The notes under the pieces: generated by a model
Told to the model about the DNA's origin: nothing
Database searches by the model: none
Seen by the model: the letters and a program-made list of their open reading frames with translations, nothing else
In this document: piece by piece, positions 12,121-25,879 of the stretch
Position numbering within the stretch: the first letter of the stretch is position 1
Layout of the letters: each line of letters starts with the position of its first letter
DNA from: Ischnura elegans
Lineage: Eukaryota; Arthropoda; Insecta; Odonata; Coenagrionidae
Assembly (NCBI RefSeq): GCF_921293095.1
Contig: NC_060259.1
Span: forward strand, 43,071,812 to 43,135,811
Reading direction: 5' to 3'
DNA length: 64,000 nucleotides
Made by a program: the position numbers and the translations under genes

Positions 12121-14740
12121 CCCCCTCTCCCCACTAATCCTCCCCCTCTCCCTTTTCCAACGCACCCCTTTCCTTCTCCCCATTTACTCTTAGGCTGAAA
12201 AAGAATTATAACTTCCTTAGTTAAGTTCACATTATTTTTAGGTCCTTAACTGTACTAAACTCTGAGCGAGAGTCGCGTGTGTGTTGGAACGGTAACTACC
12301 AATTAGTTAAGTTGCAATCCCTTCTCTATCTGCTTACCCGACGCGTTCCAACTCATCAATATCATCTGTAAGCACACATATGCCGTGCCTGTAGATGACA
12401 GTGATGTCTTTTAATGTTCTGGAAGATATAGATGCGATTGTATTGTCTTCTAATATATTCCAAGTTCCATAACCCTCACGAATGCTACGTTCCGTCCAAG
12501 ACACACTCAGTGTGGCCGTAGCAAGCATAACAATGGTTTAGCAATAGCCAACACCTTTAATTTTGCATGCAGCCAGTTTAATTCACAGCAAAAACACTCA
12601 TATAATAAAAAAATATTCGCTTGGTTATTGTAGTCCAAACACTCGGTATCAGGTATGGATACACTATTGTTGTCGTTGAAGCGTGTGTTAACTTAAATAT
12701 AGTAGATGAAGGAATGAGGATAGACTATCAAGAATAATAGCATTACCGTATCTTATAGTGACTCGGATTGTTTAAATTTATACTTCATAATTGCATTCAC
12801 GCTTTCCACACAGCTAGCTGAATACCTTCATTAGCCTCAGTGTTAACCTATCCAAACGTATGTATTAAATATTGAATACCTGCTTTATGAAACAATGAAA
12901 TTAGCATTCCTCATTGATAAAAGCTTATTAATAAATTCCTGGATTAAAACTTCCTTGTACGCTTAATTTAATGAATAAATTGACAGTGGAGATAAATAAT
13001 GGTCTCTGCCATCCAAAGAATTCTGTTGGCAAAAGATAATGAAGCAAAGTTTTTGAATTTATTTTTCTTCGATTTTAGTAAATATTGGTGAATTTATTTT
13101 GCTCTGAAAATGAATAATCGCTGCGTTTATTGCTTTCCCTTGCTTGTCAAGTGCGTGAATAAACATCCTTGGTGCGCCAAAAATAGCTATTCGCACTCCT
13201 TTGTGATTTTTTTCCTCGCTATACTCAATTATCTCTCTTTTCCCCAAAGTAAAGTTGTTTGCATGGAGGCGGACTTGTGAAAAATGCATCTCAATTTGAA
13301 ATGCTTGTCGATAAAAAACGGAAATGGATTTTTTTTTTTAAATAACTTTTTCTCATCAGGAGTGCATCGTCAAGCGTGAGAAGCTGATTGCGACCAGCCC
13401 TCTGTAAAATAAATGAAACACTTTGTTAAAATCATTCAAAGTTAATTCCCAGATATTCCTCTAATTGAAATAATAAAAAAATATCCGTCTTGTTTTTTAT
13501 AGAAAATCTCATGAAATAATACCAACAATGAAAACAGTTTAAGTCATCGAGAAAATAAATAATAAAAGAAGTTGTTGCTCATAGTTACGGAAAATATCAT
13601 TTGAGTTCACCACGATAATTTGTCATGTACTCGTATCTGGAAGTATTTTATTTATTTTGACTACCGGGGTAGGCAGTTAGTCATAGCTGTCATATTTTTA
13701 ACGGTATTATTCCCGTTTCTAAGATGAATGTGAAATCTCACGATTCGACTCCATTTTATGCATAGTATCAGTGTATTAGAATATTCTCCTTGGGTTACAG
13801 TGATTCGCTTTCATGAAAAATACATATTTTCGCTGCCGTGAGTTTACTTGAATAGTCATACGCTACGGAGAGGACTACGATAACTATCAGTAAATTCAGA
13901 CGAGCGAAGCATTGTAAACATACTTGGGATGCATCGGCAGAAAATTATATTTATTTCAAATGAAATTTTGGTTGTTGTACTGCCTTGATCAAAACGGCAC
14001 TCCATCACCGACAGTTAAGCGATTACTTGATAAGTTGTACTCAAGTATCTTTAAAAGTACTGAGGTGATTGGCTATTTCTTACTTTGTTTCCAATACGGC
14101 TGTGGTGATGTGCAGGTGAGGTAGGAGTCTGACTTCTCCATATTAAACTCAACATCCATGAATGACGCTGATTTCAAGGAGTTTAGTGGGCAGGAAAAAA
14201 GCGAATGTAAAGAAAAGTAAAAACCAAATCTAATAGATTTTAATCTAGCTCAAAGATCACACATTGATGATTTAATGAAATAGCTAAATCTTTTATCATT
14301 ATGTGTAGTGTTCATAGCGTTTTGCATTTAGGTGTAAGTGCTTCGATTTAAATGAAGTGCCATTCCTTTTTATTTCTTGAATTCGCAGGCGTCATATTTG
14401 CGTTGGAGATGAAGAGGCGTAATACTGGCATTTAATGCTCCAGTGACTGGGCATGAAAAGTCATGAAGCACATTTTTGTTCCTTCCATGGTTAGAATATG
14501 TATTAATCGTGTCTGAGGAATGGAATAAGTAGCCTGCTGGCGTCATTGACTGTCGTGGACGCCACGAAAGTTGACCGCAGGCAAACGCGGACAGGCCGGT
14601 TTTCCTTTCACCCAAATACCATAGAGTTTGTATGACTATAGGAGGCTCCACTAGGGAGCAGTTGCCGCCTTACTGTGAAACCGGTCTCCGCGCTTTAAGT
14701 CGCACTCCAACTTTAGTCACTATTGGCGCAAGGAGCGGTA
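12121..14740. other. Gene-free AT-rich DNA
   Basis: Short frames only, for example 13059-13289 on minus and 13924-14124 on plus, with no domain. A run of T at 13330-13340 is the only simple sequence. Confidence 0.4.
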
Positions 14741-14741
14741 C

Positions 14742-14815
14742 TGCTTTGGCCCAGTGGCTACGGTGTTCGACTAATACGTTGAGGTTCCAAGATCGAGTCT
14801 CGTCTGCGGTACTAT
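14742..14815 (+). repeat. tRNA-derived SINE head
   Basis: Contains TGGCCCAGTGG at 14747-14757, a full match to the pol III box A pattern TRGCNNAGYGG. About 45 bases on is GATCGAGTC, a decayed box B. No clean cloverleaf forms, so this is a SINE promoter remnant and not a working tRNA. Confidence 0.55.
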
Positions 14816-15190
14816 TTTTAACATTTCTTTGTCCTGTTTCTTCTACAGAAGCCTGCTTTTTACAATTGTTTTCATGATTTTCTCTAAAATTTTCACTTTT
14901 TCTGTGCGAGGATTCTTTTGCGCTCATGCGGCAAGTGATGCTTTCCCAATTTTTCTCTTTGAATTATTTTATTTCCTTGTCGCAACAAGAAGCACTTTTA
15001 AGATACACATGTACTTGGTTTCCTTTTATATTGCAATACGGTGTTTTGGACTTTAACAAATCAATCCTAGTTACAAATGCGCACAATATTATGGAAAACT
15101 GAGATGCACGTAGCACATGATATGAATGGTTCAAGTCACTATCACTAAACATAAACACACGAAAGAAAACGGGAAAATAAAACTTTTAGC

Positions 15191-15216
15191 TTTCGAAGTA
15201 GTGACTTCTTCCTCAG
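15191..15216 (-). other. Penelope-like terminal hairpin with hammerhead-like core
   Basis: On the minus strand: CTGAGGA, then GAAGT-CACT-ACTTC (5-bp stem), then GAAA. This is the CUGANGA, helix II, GAAA order of hammerhead ribozymes, which are known from Penelope-like element ends. A convincing helix I was not found, so activity is doubtful. Confidence 0.4.
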
Positions 15217-15229
15217 CCGGAGACAGAAA

Positions 15230-18060
15230 CTCTGATTTCAAAGCATGGGGAGAGTAAAGCCAACATTCTTCACTACTAACGAATATAGATTTAAAAAAAG
15301 AAAATAGATTTCGTCAGATTAGTCTAGTGGTCATCTGCAAGTCGTTTTTAGGGACAAGCTCTCCGATTAAAATTCGGTTCTGATCAATTTTGATTTATTA
15401 AACGGAAAAGGACGCATTTTCTCATCACATCCATACTGATTTTCGAGAATATTTAAAGATAACGGAAAATTCAATTCAGAGCTTAGTCAATTAGGATTAA
15501 AAATCACCCATTAAGTTTTGTTTCTTTTGACTGGTGAAGTAACTTTAAAAGTTATTATTATACCTAAGAACACGAGCCAAATGAGGGTAGCCAAATGGGA
15601 TGCCGAATAAAATCTATTGTGAGTGAATTCATCTTTGAAAAAGTTATATGATTCTTTCTGAAGATATTTCTTTGACTTGAAGTACTTATTATTAATTTTT
15701 TGTTGAAACTTCTGCTTTTAGTTAGAGAATCTCCTGAGCAACTGGATTGCAGCTGGAAACTTTTTTCATCCTTGATTTTAGCTGCATGGGCTAAGTTTAT
15801 CATCGCTTAGTCCCTTTTTTCTCCGGCTGGGGTGAGTTCCATCTGGAAGGTAATCGGGTCTGATCTATTATCCCGTCTGAGCTACTAGTGAGAATCACGC
15901 AACAAGAAATATCGAGGAATACACGCTTCAGCTCAAAGAACATCATTCATTTTTACCTCGGAATGGTGAATTACGAATTCACACTACTGAAAATAGGCCT
16001 CAATTAGAATTTTTAATTGCGAAGTCTGTTTCCTTGACTTTTAAAAGAATATGCAGCATCGTAGAGGTTATTTTAAATCTCATTCCTATGGTGTACAAGT
16101 AATTGTTTTTTCGCCGTTTTGTTTAGGTTCCGTTATATCGTTTCATCTCACAACTAATAATCTTTCAACGCGTAATACCTTATTAAAATTACCTTTTAGT
16201 CTCAGTTAACTTTATTTCTTATAATGGCATTGGCTGAAAGTGAAGTTTAAGCGATTATGGGTATGGAAGTTTCAATAGCGTCATCTTCTGTCATCTTTAA
16301 GATGAACGTTCACATTCTCCCAGAAGAAAGCGACAGACTACGAAATTGAAACGTCATTTGTATCAATGAACTCCTTCAACCATCTAATACCATTGATAAT
16401 GAAATAGTATTAGGTGATTATTTAGAGAAAATAATCAGCTGGATCCGTATACCAACGCCCTAAGTTCTACGAAAAAAATTGATATGGTTTTTGTTCAGTA
16501 TAATAGATAAAAATAGTGCCTTAATGCATATTCATCAGTACTATGCTGTTTTGGCTCGTGAATGAGATTGAAGAACGTCTTGAGCTATGACAGACCTTGA
16601 TCATCTGAAACTGGATTGTTTATCCCGGGTATTGCACTTCCTTACCTGGTATGGCCCCTTAATGTAAGAAGACACTCTATGAAGACGATCCTTAGTTCTT
16701 TTAATTACTCAACCCGTTCAGAATACTCTAAAATATCGATATTAGTGTACCAGTCTGGAATTTTGGGACCTCTTATTTTCTTTTAGCGATTATTTCCTGA
16801 AGAAAAGATCATTCAATCGCAACGGAGTATTTTGCTTTGGTCATTACTGAATCGTGTCAATTAAAACTTTGTGAAAGCTTGAGTTCTCTAGGTAGGCATG
16901 GAATTTATTTTTCCGTTGTATTCGGTTTTATGACTTAACATACCCCCATCGATGCACCCCCATCATATTGGGCCCAATTCCATTATCCATGTTGATATCC
17001 TAGATAATGTGCAGTGCAGTAGTGAAGTGGGAGTTCGTTTTCGAAAAGTATAAATACTTGGATACTTAAAGGAATCACTCTTCAGATTTATCAAAACTCT
17101 GTTCTGTGTAAACTGATTCTCTGGGGCCAGTGACTAAAGGGCGGTTTTAGGGGGGTCACCGGTATCATATTTCCCCCAAATTTTATCAAAAATTTTAAAT
17201 TTTAAATTCTTTTATCATGATAATGGTGTAAAGGGCGTGAGCAAATGCATGGCTACAAGTCCCAATCGCGAGAGAAGTTTGAGCTGTATTTATTGTGGGG
17301 CATACCACTCCATAATGTAACAACGTCCCTCTTCCGGGGGTCATTCCATTGTCCTCGGACCAAGGCATGGTGCCCCCAAGCAAATTTGATGCTGAATCCG
17401 CCTCTGCATTGAATATATGTAATTGTAAGGTCTTCCATATTTGTATAAAAGAATGTCTTTTTGTCTATTCACTATGCGTTTCCATACGGCTGCATTGATT
17501 GCGACGAAGGTTGCTACACATAAGTTACCACAAGGTGTATCTCATGCCCCCAAAACCCGTAGTGCTACTTGCGGTTGCGTCCGTAAGGTATAACGCGTCC
17601 TTTGTGTCACTTTCTCATCCCAATTTATTACGTCACGTCATACTACTTCTGCGGTTGGACATACTGTCGGATAGGCACAACCACTTGAAACGCTCAAAGA
17701 AAAAACATTCAAATCCTATCCTATTCATCAGCATGTAAGCCAAGTTTCCCACCTACCTGGGTATTATCTTTTCCAATTAACGCCGGATAGCCCACTAGTT
17801 GATGTAAAGGGCATTAAATAATGTGCTTAGGACATGCATCCCTTAGTGTCCCATTGACGGGCCTTGGGTATAAATCGGGTTGAAGCCATTGCCTGCCAAC
17901 TGGTGGTGCTTGGGAAACCTTTCAACCAATAGATTCCCGTTGTTTTGCGATAAGAAATTAGTGATCCTACAAATAGAGTGACCCAGAAAAAATAACTGGC
18001 TTCACTATAATGTGTATCCCAATTTCTTAGTCCGGAGTGCATTTCAGTCATACCTATATT
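15230..18060. other. Gene-free stretch
   Basis: No recognisable gene. From 16950 to 18050 the DNA is more GC-rich, and CCCCC runs occur at 16944, 16958 and 17172; three short frames overlap here without motifs. Confidence 0.35.
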
Positions 18061-18061
18061 T

Positions 18062-18455
18062 CTTGAACTGAATTAAATACAAAGGAAGGCTGCGCGGTTC
18101 GTCAAAAACTGCTACAGGCGTACAGGCAGCGCTACCCAGCGAATTAGGCTGGGAGCCGCTGGAGACTCGGAGGCTGCGCATTAGGTTGGATTGCTTGAGC
18201 AATGAAGATAATATATCTTTAAGAGCGACACTGAGAACATAATATTAGAGCCCTACTATATTTCCAGGTCCAACAGAAGCCGAACGGATAGATGCTAGAA
18301 TTCTTTTTTCCCCCGAGCAATAAAGGTCTTTAATAAATGCTAATCGTGATTTCGTTAGAGCATTTCCTTTCTATGTGTAAACGGCTGGCGTCATATCACC
18401 CCCATGTCACACGACTTTTTAGGCGGCTTGCGGGGTAGTATGTAGATGTAGATAT
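18062..18455 (+). mobile_element. LINE 3' end, copy 1 (GTAGAT-tailed family)
   Basis: A decayed C-terminal reverse-transcriptase region followed by the 3' end of a non-LTR retrotransposon. The family reads LNKIQRKAARFVKNCYRR, then a LGWEPLETRR block, then TIKDF, comparable to the C-terminus of Jockey/CR1-type proteins (IQRRAARF..., LGW..L..RR, FPRTI..WN). Frames are broken. The element ends GGCGGCTTGCGGGGTAGTATG with a GTAGAT repeat tail. Several other copies in this window share this end. Confidence 0.7.
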
Positions 18456-18960
18456 AAATCAAACTTGAGAGCGCTAGGGACTGTTATTTTAGTTACGACA
18501 AAATTTTAACAGGAGTGTTAGCCCCTATTTCATTGCTTATTGGAAAATTTTGACCTTTTTAGATGCATTAATTCTGAGTCGAAGCTAGTTATACGTATAC
18601 ACTAGCTTACCCAAGGATTAACGATCAAGTGACTGTGGTGTTAGCGGGGAAATTCTTAGGGCATGCTGCTCATTCATCGGGAGACCTTCGTTGCAAAGTC
18701 ATCTAGTAGTCGGAAGGGTAACCAAAATACATGTATCAAAATTGGTTTGATTCCGACTCCTGACGGGTTATGGCAATTTATTTTGGCCTAAACGTCAATA
18801 TATTGATACATATTTTTTTAATATCAAGTAATTTATCAACTAAACATTTGAGTGCTCAATTTTTTAATTTTTATTGTTTTTATCTCCACCAAAACAGCTC
18901 ATTTAAGGCCTTCACAGCGAGAGAATATAATGTGAAACAACTTAGGACGATCATGCTCTA

Positions 18961-19030
18961 GATAAGGACTCGAACCCGCGCCCTTTGGTTTGGCAGGCAA
19001 GGAATTTGCCTCGCCGCCACTGAGGCTGGA
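18961..19030 (-). repeat. tRNA-like SINE head
   Basis: On the minus strand GCCTCAGTGGCGG (box A-like) is followed 40 bases on by GGGTTCGAGTCC (box B, full match to GGTTCGANNCC). The anticodon arm does not pair, so it is a SINE head or dead tRNA-like copy. It resembles the copy at 47781-47850. Confidence 0.55.
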
Positions 19031-22000
19031 AAATTACGTATTTTTTGCTCTGCATAAAAATTTTTTAAAATTCGGTTTTGAGTCGCTTCAAACTTTGTGA
19101 TGGAATATTATTTTTCCTCCGGCGATTTGGATGGATAAATAAAATTAGCATAAGACATGAGTAATTTTGCTTAACGTTTTAATACATTTCTGCAATACAT
19201 TTTAGCAACATCAATAAATATATAGATAATCTTATACATACATGTGTATACATCATACACCGGGTCTATAGCCACAAATAGGCGACTTTTAATAACTTAA
19301 ATATGGATCAATGGAAACGAAAGAAAAAATTATCTGTACCCTTAAGTGATCAATTATAACTCAAGTAATCCATGATACGGTCTAAATATTGGATTTTCAG
19401 TAATTTAAGTTTTAGAAAGACTTAGAACAGCTGGTCGGAGATATGTATTGTCTGGAGGTATAAAAAGATATTTTAGTTTAACATTGTTAACAAATGCAAA
19501 ATTATCTACGGATAAAGATTCAATGAAAAAAGCTGTCCAATTGGTATTTTATGTAATAGTATCCTTAATTAAACATCAAAACGGTCACAGATAATGTAAC
19601 ATGGAGTCCAGTAATCCAACCATGATCAAAGGGCAGTAAATATGTCGACAAGATCATTGGGTCTCAGTAATTACTCTGTTGCTTAAGCGTCAACGAAGTC
19701 GCTCTTGCATCCTTGACATCCGCACATACGCAATGGTATGATTTATGTAAATGCAATGGGAACAAATTTTATAGTTGTTTGACATGTGATATAAATAGCC
19801 TATACGCTTACAACCACTTATTGTTTTCTACAACAGTTCTTCTCTTTTATAATATTTTATTGAATCATAATTCGACGACTTTATGGTTTTAAGCGTAATC
19901 ACAAGTAACAAAATATTATTATGGCTAGGCTAACAAGCATTTAGATTACGTGCAGTCAACAAATGTCATGCATTTGGTTTGAATACATGCTAGAACTTCA
20001 TTAGTGTTAATCCCAATTTCATTGAAAACACATACACTGTTATAATTTTCAACAAACAACACACCATAGTGTATAATTAGGCTACTGTTTCCTAGAGGAA
20101 TCACGGAATGTGAAACATCAAAGCTCCTTGACGGACTGTTTTCCCTATATTGATTACGGTACGATAATAAGAAATTAATCTCAGTCAATGTTACCATTGA
20201 ACATTTCATCATCTTTAGATGAAGTACGTTTAGAGTAAGAGTTTTCAGAAAATATTTACAAAATCATTTATCTTGGTCTTTCAACAGCACCAAGGAATCA
20301 CAAATCACATTTTCATAACATAAATAATTACTCTTTCATATTACTATGGTACAGTTTTACAATGCTTTGTACATTATTCACTCTCCCAATATCATACATA
20401 TATTCATCAGTTTATCTGACTAGTATTGTTTCCAGCCTAAATTGACTCCCATCCAACAGATGTCATAACGGCCCACAGTGTAACAAATGGGTCAGACCGG
20501 ACGGAGGATCCCAAAATTTTTCTAAAACAAATTCTTATAGCAAGGATAGGTGTGGGGCTAATTAGAAAGCTGTCCCCTTGCTTAATTATTCTCTAACCAA
20601 GCAACGTTTGACTTCCTTGTTTGCAACAAGGTAGTTTGGCCGTTCACACTCGATTTTTCTTCTGTCTGATGTCAATATGTTGCCAATTGACTCTATACTT
20701 GGTCTTATGACAGTATTAGGCCTTATGTACCTTTGGCCTTGCAACTAACTTCGTGAAAAAAAGTGGTTAAGCGTTTTAAAAAAGCGTTTCAAGTGTTGTC
20801 TTAACTTGTAGAGTTGTAATAATTAATGAACTCGGAGAAAGTAAACAACTGCATTCGAAATTTAGTAAAGGCACGATTAATGGTTTTCAAGTACAAGAAC
20901 GTTTGTTTAAATCTGTATTTTGTGGATAAAGTATGTAAACAAATGAAGTGCAACTTTTAAATAAATCCCTTCAATTCTTTTGAAAAGATATGTGTCATTA
21001 ATGATCACACCTTAACGTGTTCACAACAGTATTTACGCAACAGTCCATTGTCGTTTCCCAGAATAAGTTATCAAGATCTGTGAAAACTAATATCATATAC
21101 GAGGTGTTTGTATGTGTAAGTGAAAGATAGATAGTGAGAGAGAGAGGATATGGGTGTGTTGACAGCGGTTGAATTTAGGATTAAGAAAAATACGCGTCCT
21201 TCCTCCGGGGTGTAAAAATCCGATTGGCGCAATAACCCTCTCTCAATTCTGAAACAATCAACTTCCGAACAAATCACTATGAATACCTTATCTTAGTTCG
21301 AGTTCTCTAAATTTAAAACAACTTTAAAGTACTATACAATTATCATAATACTGGAGAAGCGTCAAACTTCTGCCAAAGTCGGATCATAGCGACATTGATA
21401 CCAGGTTTCTTGAAATTTGTACCAGAAATGGTCCTCTTATAATTCCGTTGATAAACATTTCTTATATTAATGTTTGTGAAATACATAGTTTAAGTAGACA
21501 CCGCTATCGAACCCCTAGTCTACTTAAATACCAAAAGGTACCAGAGTGCAGTTAATGAACTAAGCAGGATTTAATGTTATTGTACCTCAAGCCATCAAAT
21601 ATTTCTTGGCTTGGTGGAAAAATTGGTCGACATTTTTTAGGATGATAATCACGGAACAACAATTTTCAAAAGTGTGACTGCCATAAGATGAAGATAAATA
21701 ATTTTAAACTTGGAATAGATATGTATTATTTTGTTCAGAGGCTTTATAAAAATCCAAGAAACAGCAAGAAAATTAATAAATTAAGTGATTTGAACGTGCA
21801 CGGGTTGTTTTGAACTAATAATTAATCATGTACTAAGAATGCATATTATTGAAAGGTACTATATATGTCATCGGTGAATTTATGGTTGCTACATCTTGTA
21901 AAGCTGTGGCAATTATCTTCTCCGGAGCGTTGAGCGTAATTACGGTGTGTGTAATCTGGCTTCATGAGGTACTAGGCCAAAAGAGGTATCCGACTTCCCT

Positions 22001-22365
22001 TTTCAGCAAATCCAACTCTTCTACACATAAAATATTCACGTTTTATACATGTTATCTAAATATGACTATGATAAGGGAATCTTGAAACACCTGATTACAT
22101 CTGTGTTTTCAGGTTACACCTGGGAGACAACAGGCCTGTCAGGACTTTGGCAATATCCTTCTTTGCAGGGCAAAGAAAAATTACGCTTAAACAGGGAGGA
22201 TCGTAAACAGCCGGTTACCATTACCATGCTTTCATCGTAAGATTGCATGGATCCGTTAAAACGATCAAACATGAATCACTGTATTGAACAACAGGAAAAC
22301 GAACATCAATGTCCACATAGCAAGGCAAATATACCGTACATGTCATAAATGGTTCACGGCAAAGG
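19031..22365. other. Gene-free DNA downstream of the receptor
   Basis: AT-rich with short frames lacking motifs. A weak purine run (GAGAGAGAGAGG near 21137) is the only simple repeat. The receptor's 3' UTR probably ends near or before the left limit of 22366 if the polyadenylation signal is real. Confidence 0.4.
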
Positions 22366-22371
22366 TTTATT
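22366..22371 (-). promoter_or_regulatory. Possible polyadenylation signal of the receptor gene
   Basis: AATAAA on the minus strand, about 880 bases after the stop codon. No transcript evidence. In AT-rich DNA the hexamer is common, so this is only a candidate end for the 3' UTR. Confidence 0.25.
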
Positions 22372-23247
22372 TCACAGTATACGAATGTATATGATTCTAT
22401 GCACGTGGATGTGTGTACAAATGCGAACACTAGCACTGGCACGCAATCGTGTGTGCCTGTGTTACAACGTAAAATGCTCACATATTAAGCTACGAACACC
22501 CACACAGTTATGTTATGTACGCATACATATATGAACGACTCACAGTATATACATACCGAACATTCATCACCAATGTATCATGTATGCGACGCGAAACATA
22601 TGTATGAAGTTCCGTGCACTTTCATTGATATCGTATGTATACAACATAAAGACAGTGTTACTTGCGAAAACTTTGCTACAGTTAGTTTCCGCCCGATATA
22701 CCTTAAACTAGTGGACAATGAGCTGGCAGACGAAAGTTAGTGATACCACGCACTCGTGGACAGGAGTTGGTTAAACATCATAGTTGTCGTATCAGCGAAG
22801 GACAGTCGAGGTACATAAATACTAAAAAGGACAGAAAGCCCTGCTTCAAAGTCCCCATCATTTTACCCTGTTGCATCTAAACCTGCTTTTTCGCAAATCT
22901 CTATGTGAGTTGCATGCACATGTGGCGACCTATTTAGGCCCTTTTGACGCGTTACATGGAGAATATTCGAATCCAAGAATTCATTTACGTGACTCTGCTA
23001 TGGATTCATTCTCCTCGACAGCCCGTTGAGTGCCAATTTAGGTGTATGGCCACGAAAAAATCACCCTAACACTGTTTAAACAACACGACTTCCCTGTAGC
23101 CTCGAAACCATACCATGTGAAGGGGCGGCGGTCTACACTTGCATGTTACACAGAGGTAGGGGTGGCACGAGAGCGTGATGTGCTGGAATTTGACAAGGTG
23201 AGTGGAAAACAGCCACCACATATGGTGTGGTGACCTTTCCCGTTTCC

Positions 23248-23974
23248 CTATACGCCCGTGTTATTGTAAATGTAAGCAACGGAGGTGTCCTGGCGCATAG
23301 AGGAATTCATGTAGTAAGAGGACTTCCTGAGGCTGGATGTGATGGCCGTGTCATAACGAAGCCGTCCGCAGCACTTCCGGCTCTTTACAATGGCTACAAA
23401 TCCCCTTCGGTACTTTTTGTTGAAGAAAGCGTAGAGAACTGGATTGATGCAGGAATTAGAAGCTCCAAGCCATTGTGCCAGGGGCGTAGCCACAGGCAGG
23501 ATCTTGTCTTCCCAGTCTTCAACCTCTCCACCCAGCTTGATCCTGGCAAATATGGCATACAGCGGCAGCCAGGAGAGCACAAAGATGACCACCACAACCA
23601 CCAACATCTTTATGACCTTGACTTTTGACTTTTGTTGCATTCGCTCAGCAATGGCATCCTTGGAATCGGTGGGGATGTGTCTCCTGGCCACCCTGATCCA
23701 GATGAGGATGTAGCAGAGGGAAATGAGGATTGTCGGCAGGACGTAGCAGAAGACAAGATTTGCTAGCAGGAAGTACAAGTCTCCGTTCAGTGATGGCGGC
23801 CACACCTCCAAGCACAGCCTCGTTTCAGGCATCTCACGGAAAATGATGACTAGGTCGAAGAACAGTGCCCAAGGGATGGTTGTGGTGAGTGCCACCACCC
23901 AAATAATGAAAATCATCAGCCTTGCTCTTCGCTTAGTTATCTGGCACTTCAGTGGGTACCAGATGGCCAAGAAC
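23248..23974 (-). CDS. SIFaR: SIFamide neuropeptide receptor, last coding exon (TM4 to C-terminus)
   Basis: Class A (rhodopsin-like) GPCR exon of 241 codons plus a stop. The receptor family sits in the plasma membrane of neurons and binds the amidated peptide SIFamide. The exon opens just after a pyrimidine-rich tract ending in AG at 23975. Its first base completes an Arg codon, followed by [18 protein letters not shown], the end of the DRY-type motif, so the intron is phase 2. Counting from that Phe: TM4 about 20-42 (IPW), extracellular loop 2 with the disulfide Cys at about 54 (LCLEVWP), TM5 about 65-95, a basic third loop ([12 protein letters not shown]), TM6 about 122-143 with SWLP in place of CWxP, TM7 about 160-182 with NSCINPVLY (NPxxY), helix 8 (FNKKYRRGF), and a CC pair that may be palmitoylated. 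The tail ends NNTGV. The frame is open with no lesion. Assignment to SIFaR rather than another RFamide-type receptor rests on recalled similarity. The open frame continues 5' to an ATG at 24000, but that is intron. Confidence 0.87.
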
Positions 23975-24000
23975 CTTGAAAGAGGGAGAGAGGAAAGCAA
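23975..24000 (-). promoter_or_regulatory. Splice acceptor of the receptor exon
   Basis: On the minus strand a run of C and T (from about 24000) ends in TTCAAG at 23975. The next base begins the conserved coding sequence. Introns splitting the Arg codon of the DRY motif are a well-known position in class A GPCR genes. Confidence 0.85.
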
Positions 24001-25879
24001 TTAGATTCTCAAAATGTTGCGGAATAAAAAAAGTTTTTACATAAGCCGTAGTGAAATTATCGTGTGGGTATATAATTCTCCCATTCTCATTAGCTGAGTT
24101 CCAGCCAGGCTTTTTACTAGTGATAATGAAATGCTTTCAATTCCAAACTGCTGATTGCAATTAGCATTATTTTAGTTTGAATTGTAGGCAAATCATTTGA
24201 ATTTCTTACGATAACTTCTCTAGTTTCATATGTTGAGAAGCATCAATGAATTGCGATTTATTTGATGAATGATTCAAACAGTTTGATATGGCTAATGAAT
24301 TTTGTTATGGTTATATTGAAAGAGCTTCTCTATCGAGGACATTTAAATGTTAGTGACGGTCTTGTTTAAATGGTGGTGATACTATAAATCACTCAGCACT
24401 TAGTGGTACCCCTAAATATGAAGTCAAGATTGAAATCAATCAAAGTATTCATTTAAAAATGCTATTTTTACTGATGCAAAAAATAATTTCACCACCAATT
24501 TCAAGTAATGAGTGCAGTTTTAGTGAGCTTGATGTAATATATTGAAAGATCAATGGAAAACTCGGGACCTGAAACAGAATAATAATACATATATTAGTGC
24601 TCTATTAAAGAAACATGTATGCTAGGAAGATATCACTACTTCAGATGGGGAAATGGAGTCAAAATTGGTGTCACTGATATGAATTTGGGGGCTATAATCA
24701 AAGATGAAAATATATAATTCTTTCTGTTCTGTTCTTAAAGCCATATTTGACTGATAGGAAAGTAATAGGTGGTAAAGAACTGCGTTTGTGAAACCACTGG
24801 TTTAACTATTTAATTCCGTGGTAAAAGGTAGCGTTGAAACAATAAACTATTTGAGGATATTACGTTCGTGAATAATTCTACGTATTAATTCAGTAAGGGA
24901 TTAAAAAAGTTTCCGCAAGGTAACAACATTTCTGATGATGGCTTTTCAACGATAGTGTCAGCGTCATATGGCTTTAGAAACAGCCCTTTTTACTAGAAAA
25001 GAGTTTACGTAAATCGAAATTATTTTCGTTTTGATCGCAACAATAACAATTAATTTTCGTTACTTCTATTGCTAATAGTGACATGTAAACATTTCTACTG
25101 AGCATCACACAGAGACATGTTAGAAATCATTAAAGGAGAGTTTAAGAGAGATTAGAAGAAAAGAGAAGACGTACAATGTAATACATATCTGGCTTTGGTA
25201 TGATGCTGAAATGGTCAACGATCAATCTTATTTACTCCTCCCAAGAATAAGGGGAATATTTAATGCGACATTCAGAGACCGAAACTAGACCGCCAAGTAA
25301 AAATTTTACTTTTCATCTGTCTTTTAAAAATATATTCTCTTTTTCAATGATTTTATTAATCTCAGAAGTATTTTCTCATCATGTGTGGTGGATAATGCCT
25401 TTTATTTTTTTGTTCTTAATAATAAATCGTGTGAGTTAAGGAAGGTATCCATTAGTTATGAAATATGCTATGCCAATTGTGTACGTATTAAATTGTATGA
25501 GCTACATTTCACTTAGAGGTGATGTTAATTGTGGATGAGTATAAAAAAAGCGAGCATGCTGCAGGAACAGTTGTATCAGGTGTAAGTTACGCCTTTCTCA
25601 TACACTGGGAAAACAAATCCTTACAAAAAATACGAAGGCAGCTCTGCGGCCAGAAAGTTACAGCTACTAAATGATGCATTGTAAGGTTTACGAGGCCTAA
25701 GTAGGAGATTTGCGGGACAAACGCCTGCAAGCCCCTGCCGAAAAAATGAAGGAGTTTCCATTTTAAAAACTTTGCCAGGAAGAATACCAATTAATTTTAA
25801 CAGAACAGTTATCCTAGTATTAATTGATTATTTTAGTATTATTATATTCCTATTTTCTCGTTTCTTATTTATGATTTTT
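24001..25879. other. Intron-like stretch upstream of the receptor exon
   Basis: No frame with GPCR TM1-TM3 features (for example a NLAVAD-type TM2) was seen on the minus strand, and no mobile element is evident until 25880. Confidence 0.45.

Noticed and set aside
23227-23713. Open frames of 133 and 89 codons on the plus strand, and 67 on minus, over the receptor exon
   Set aside because: They are antisense or shifted shadows of the receptor coding sequence; they show no domain and share its codon constraints.
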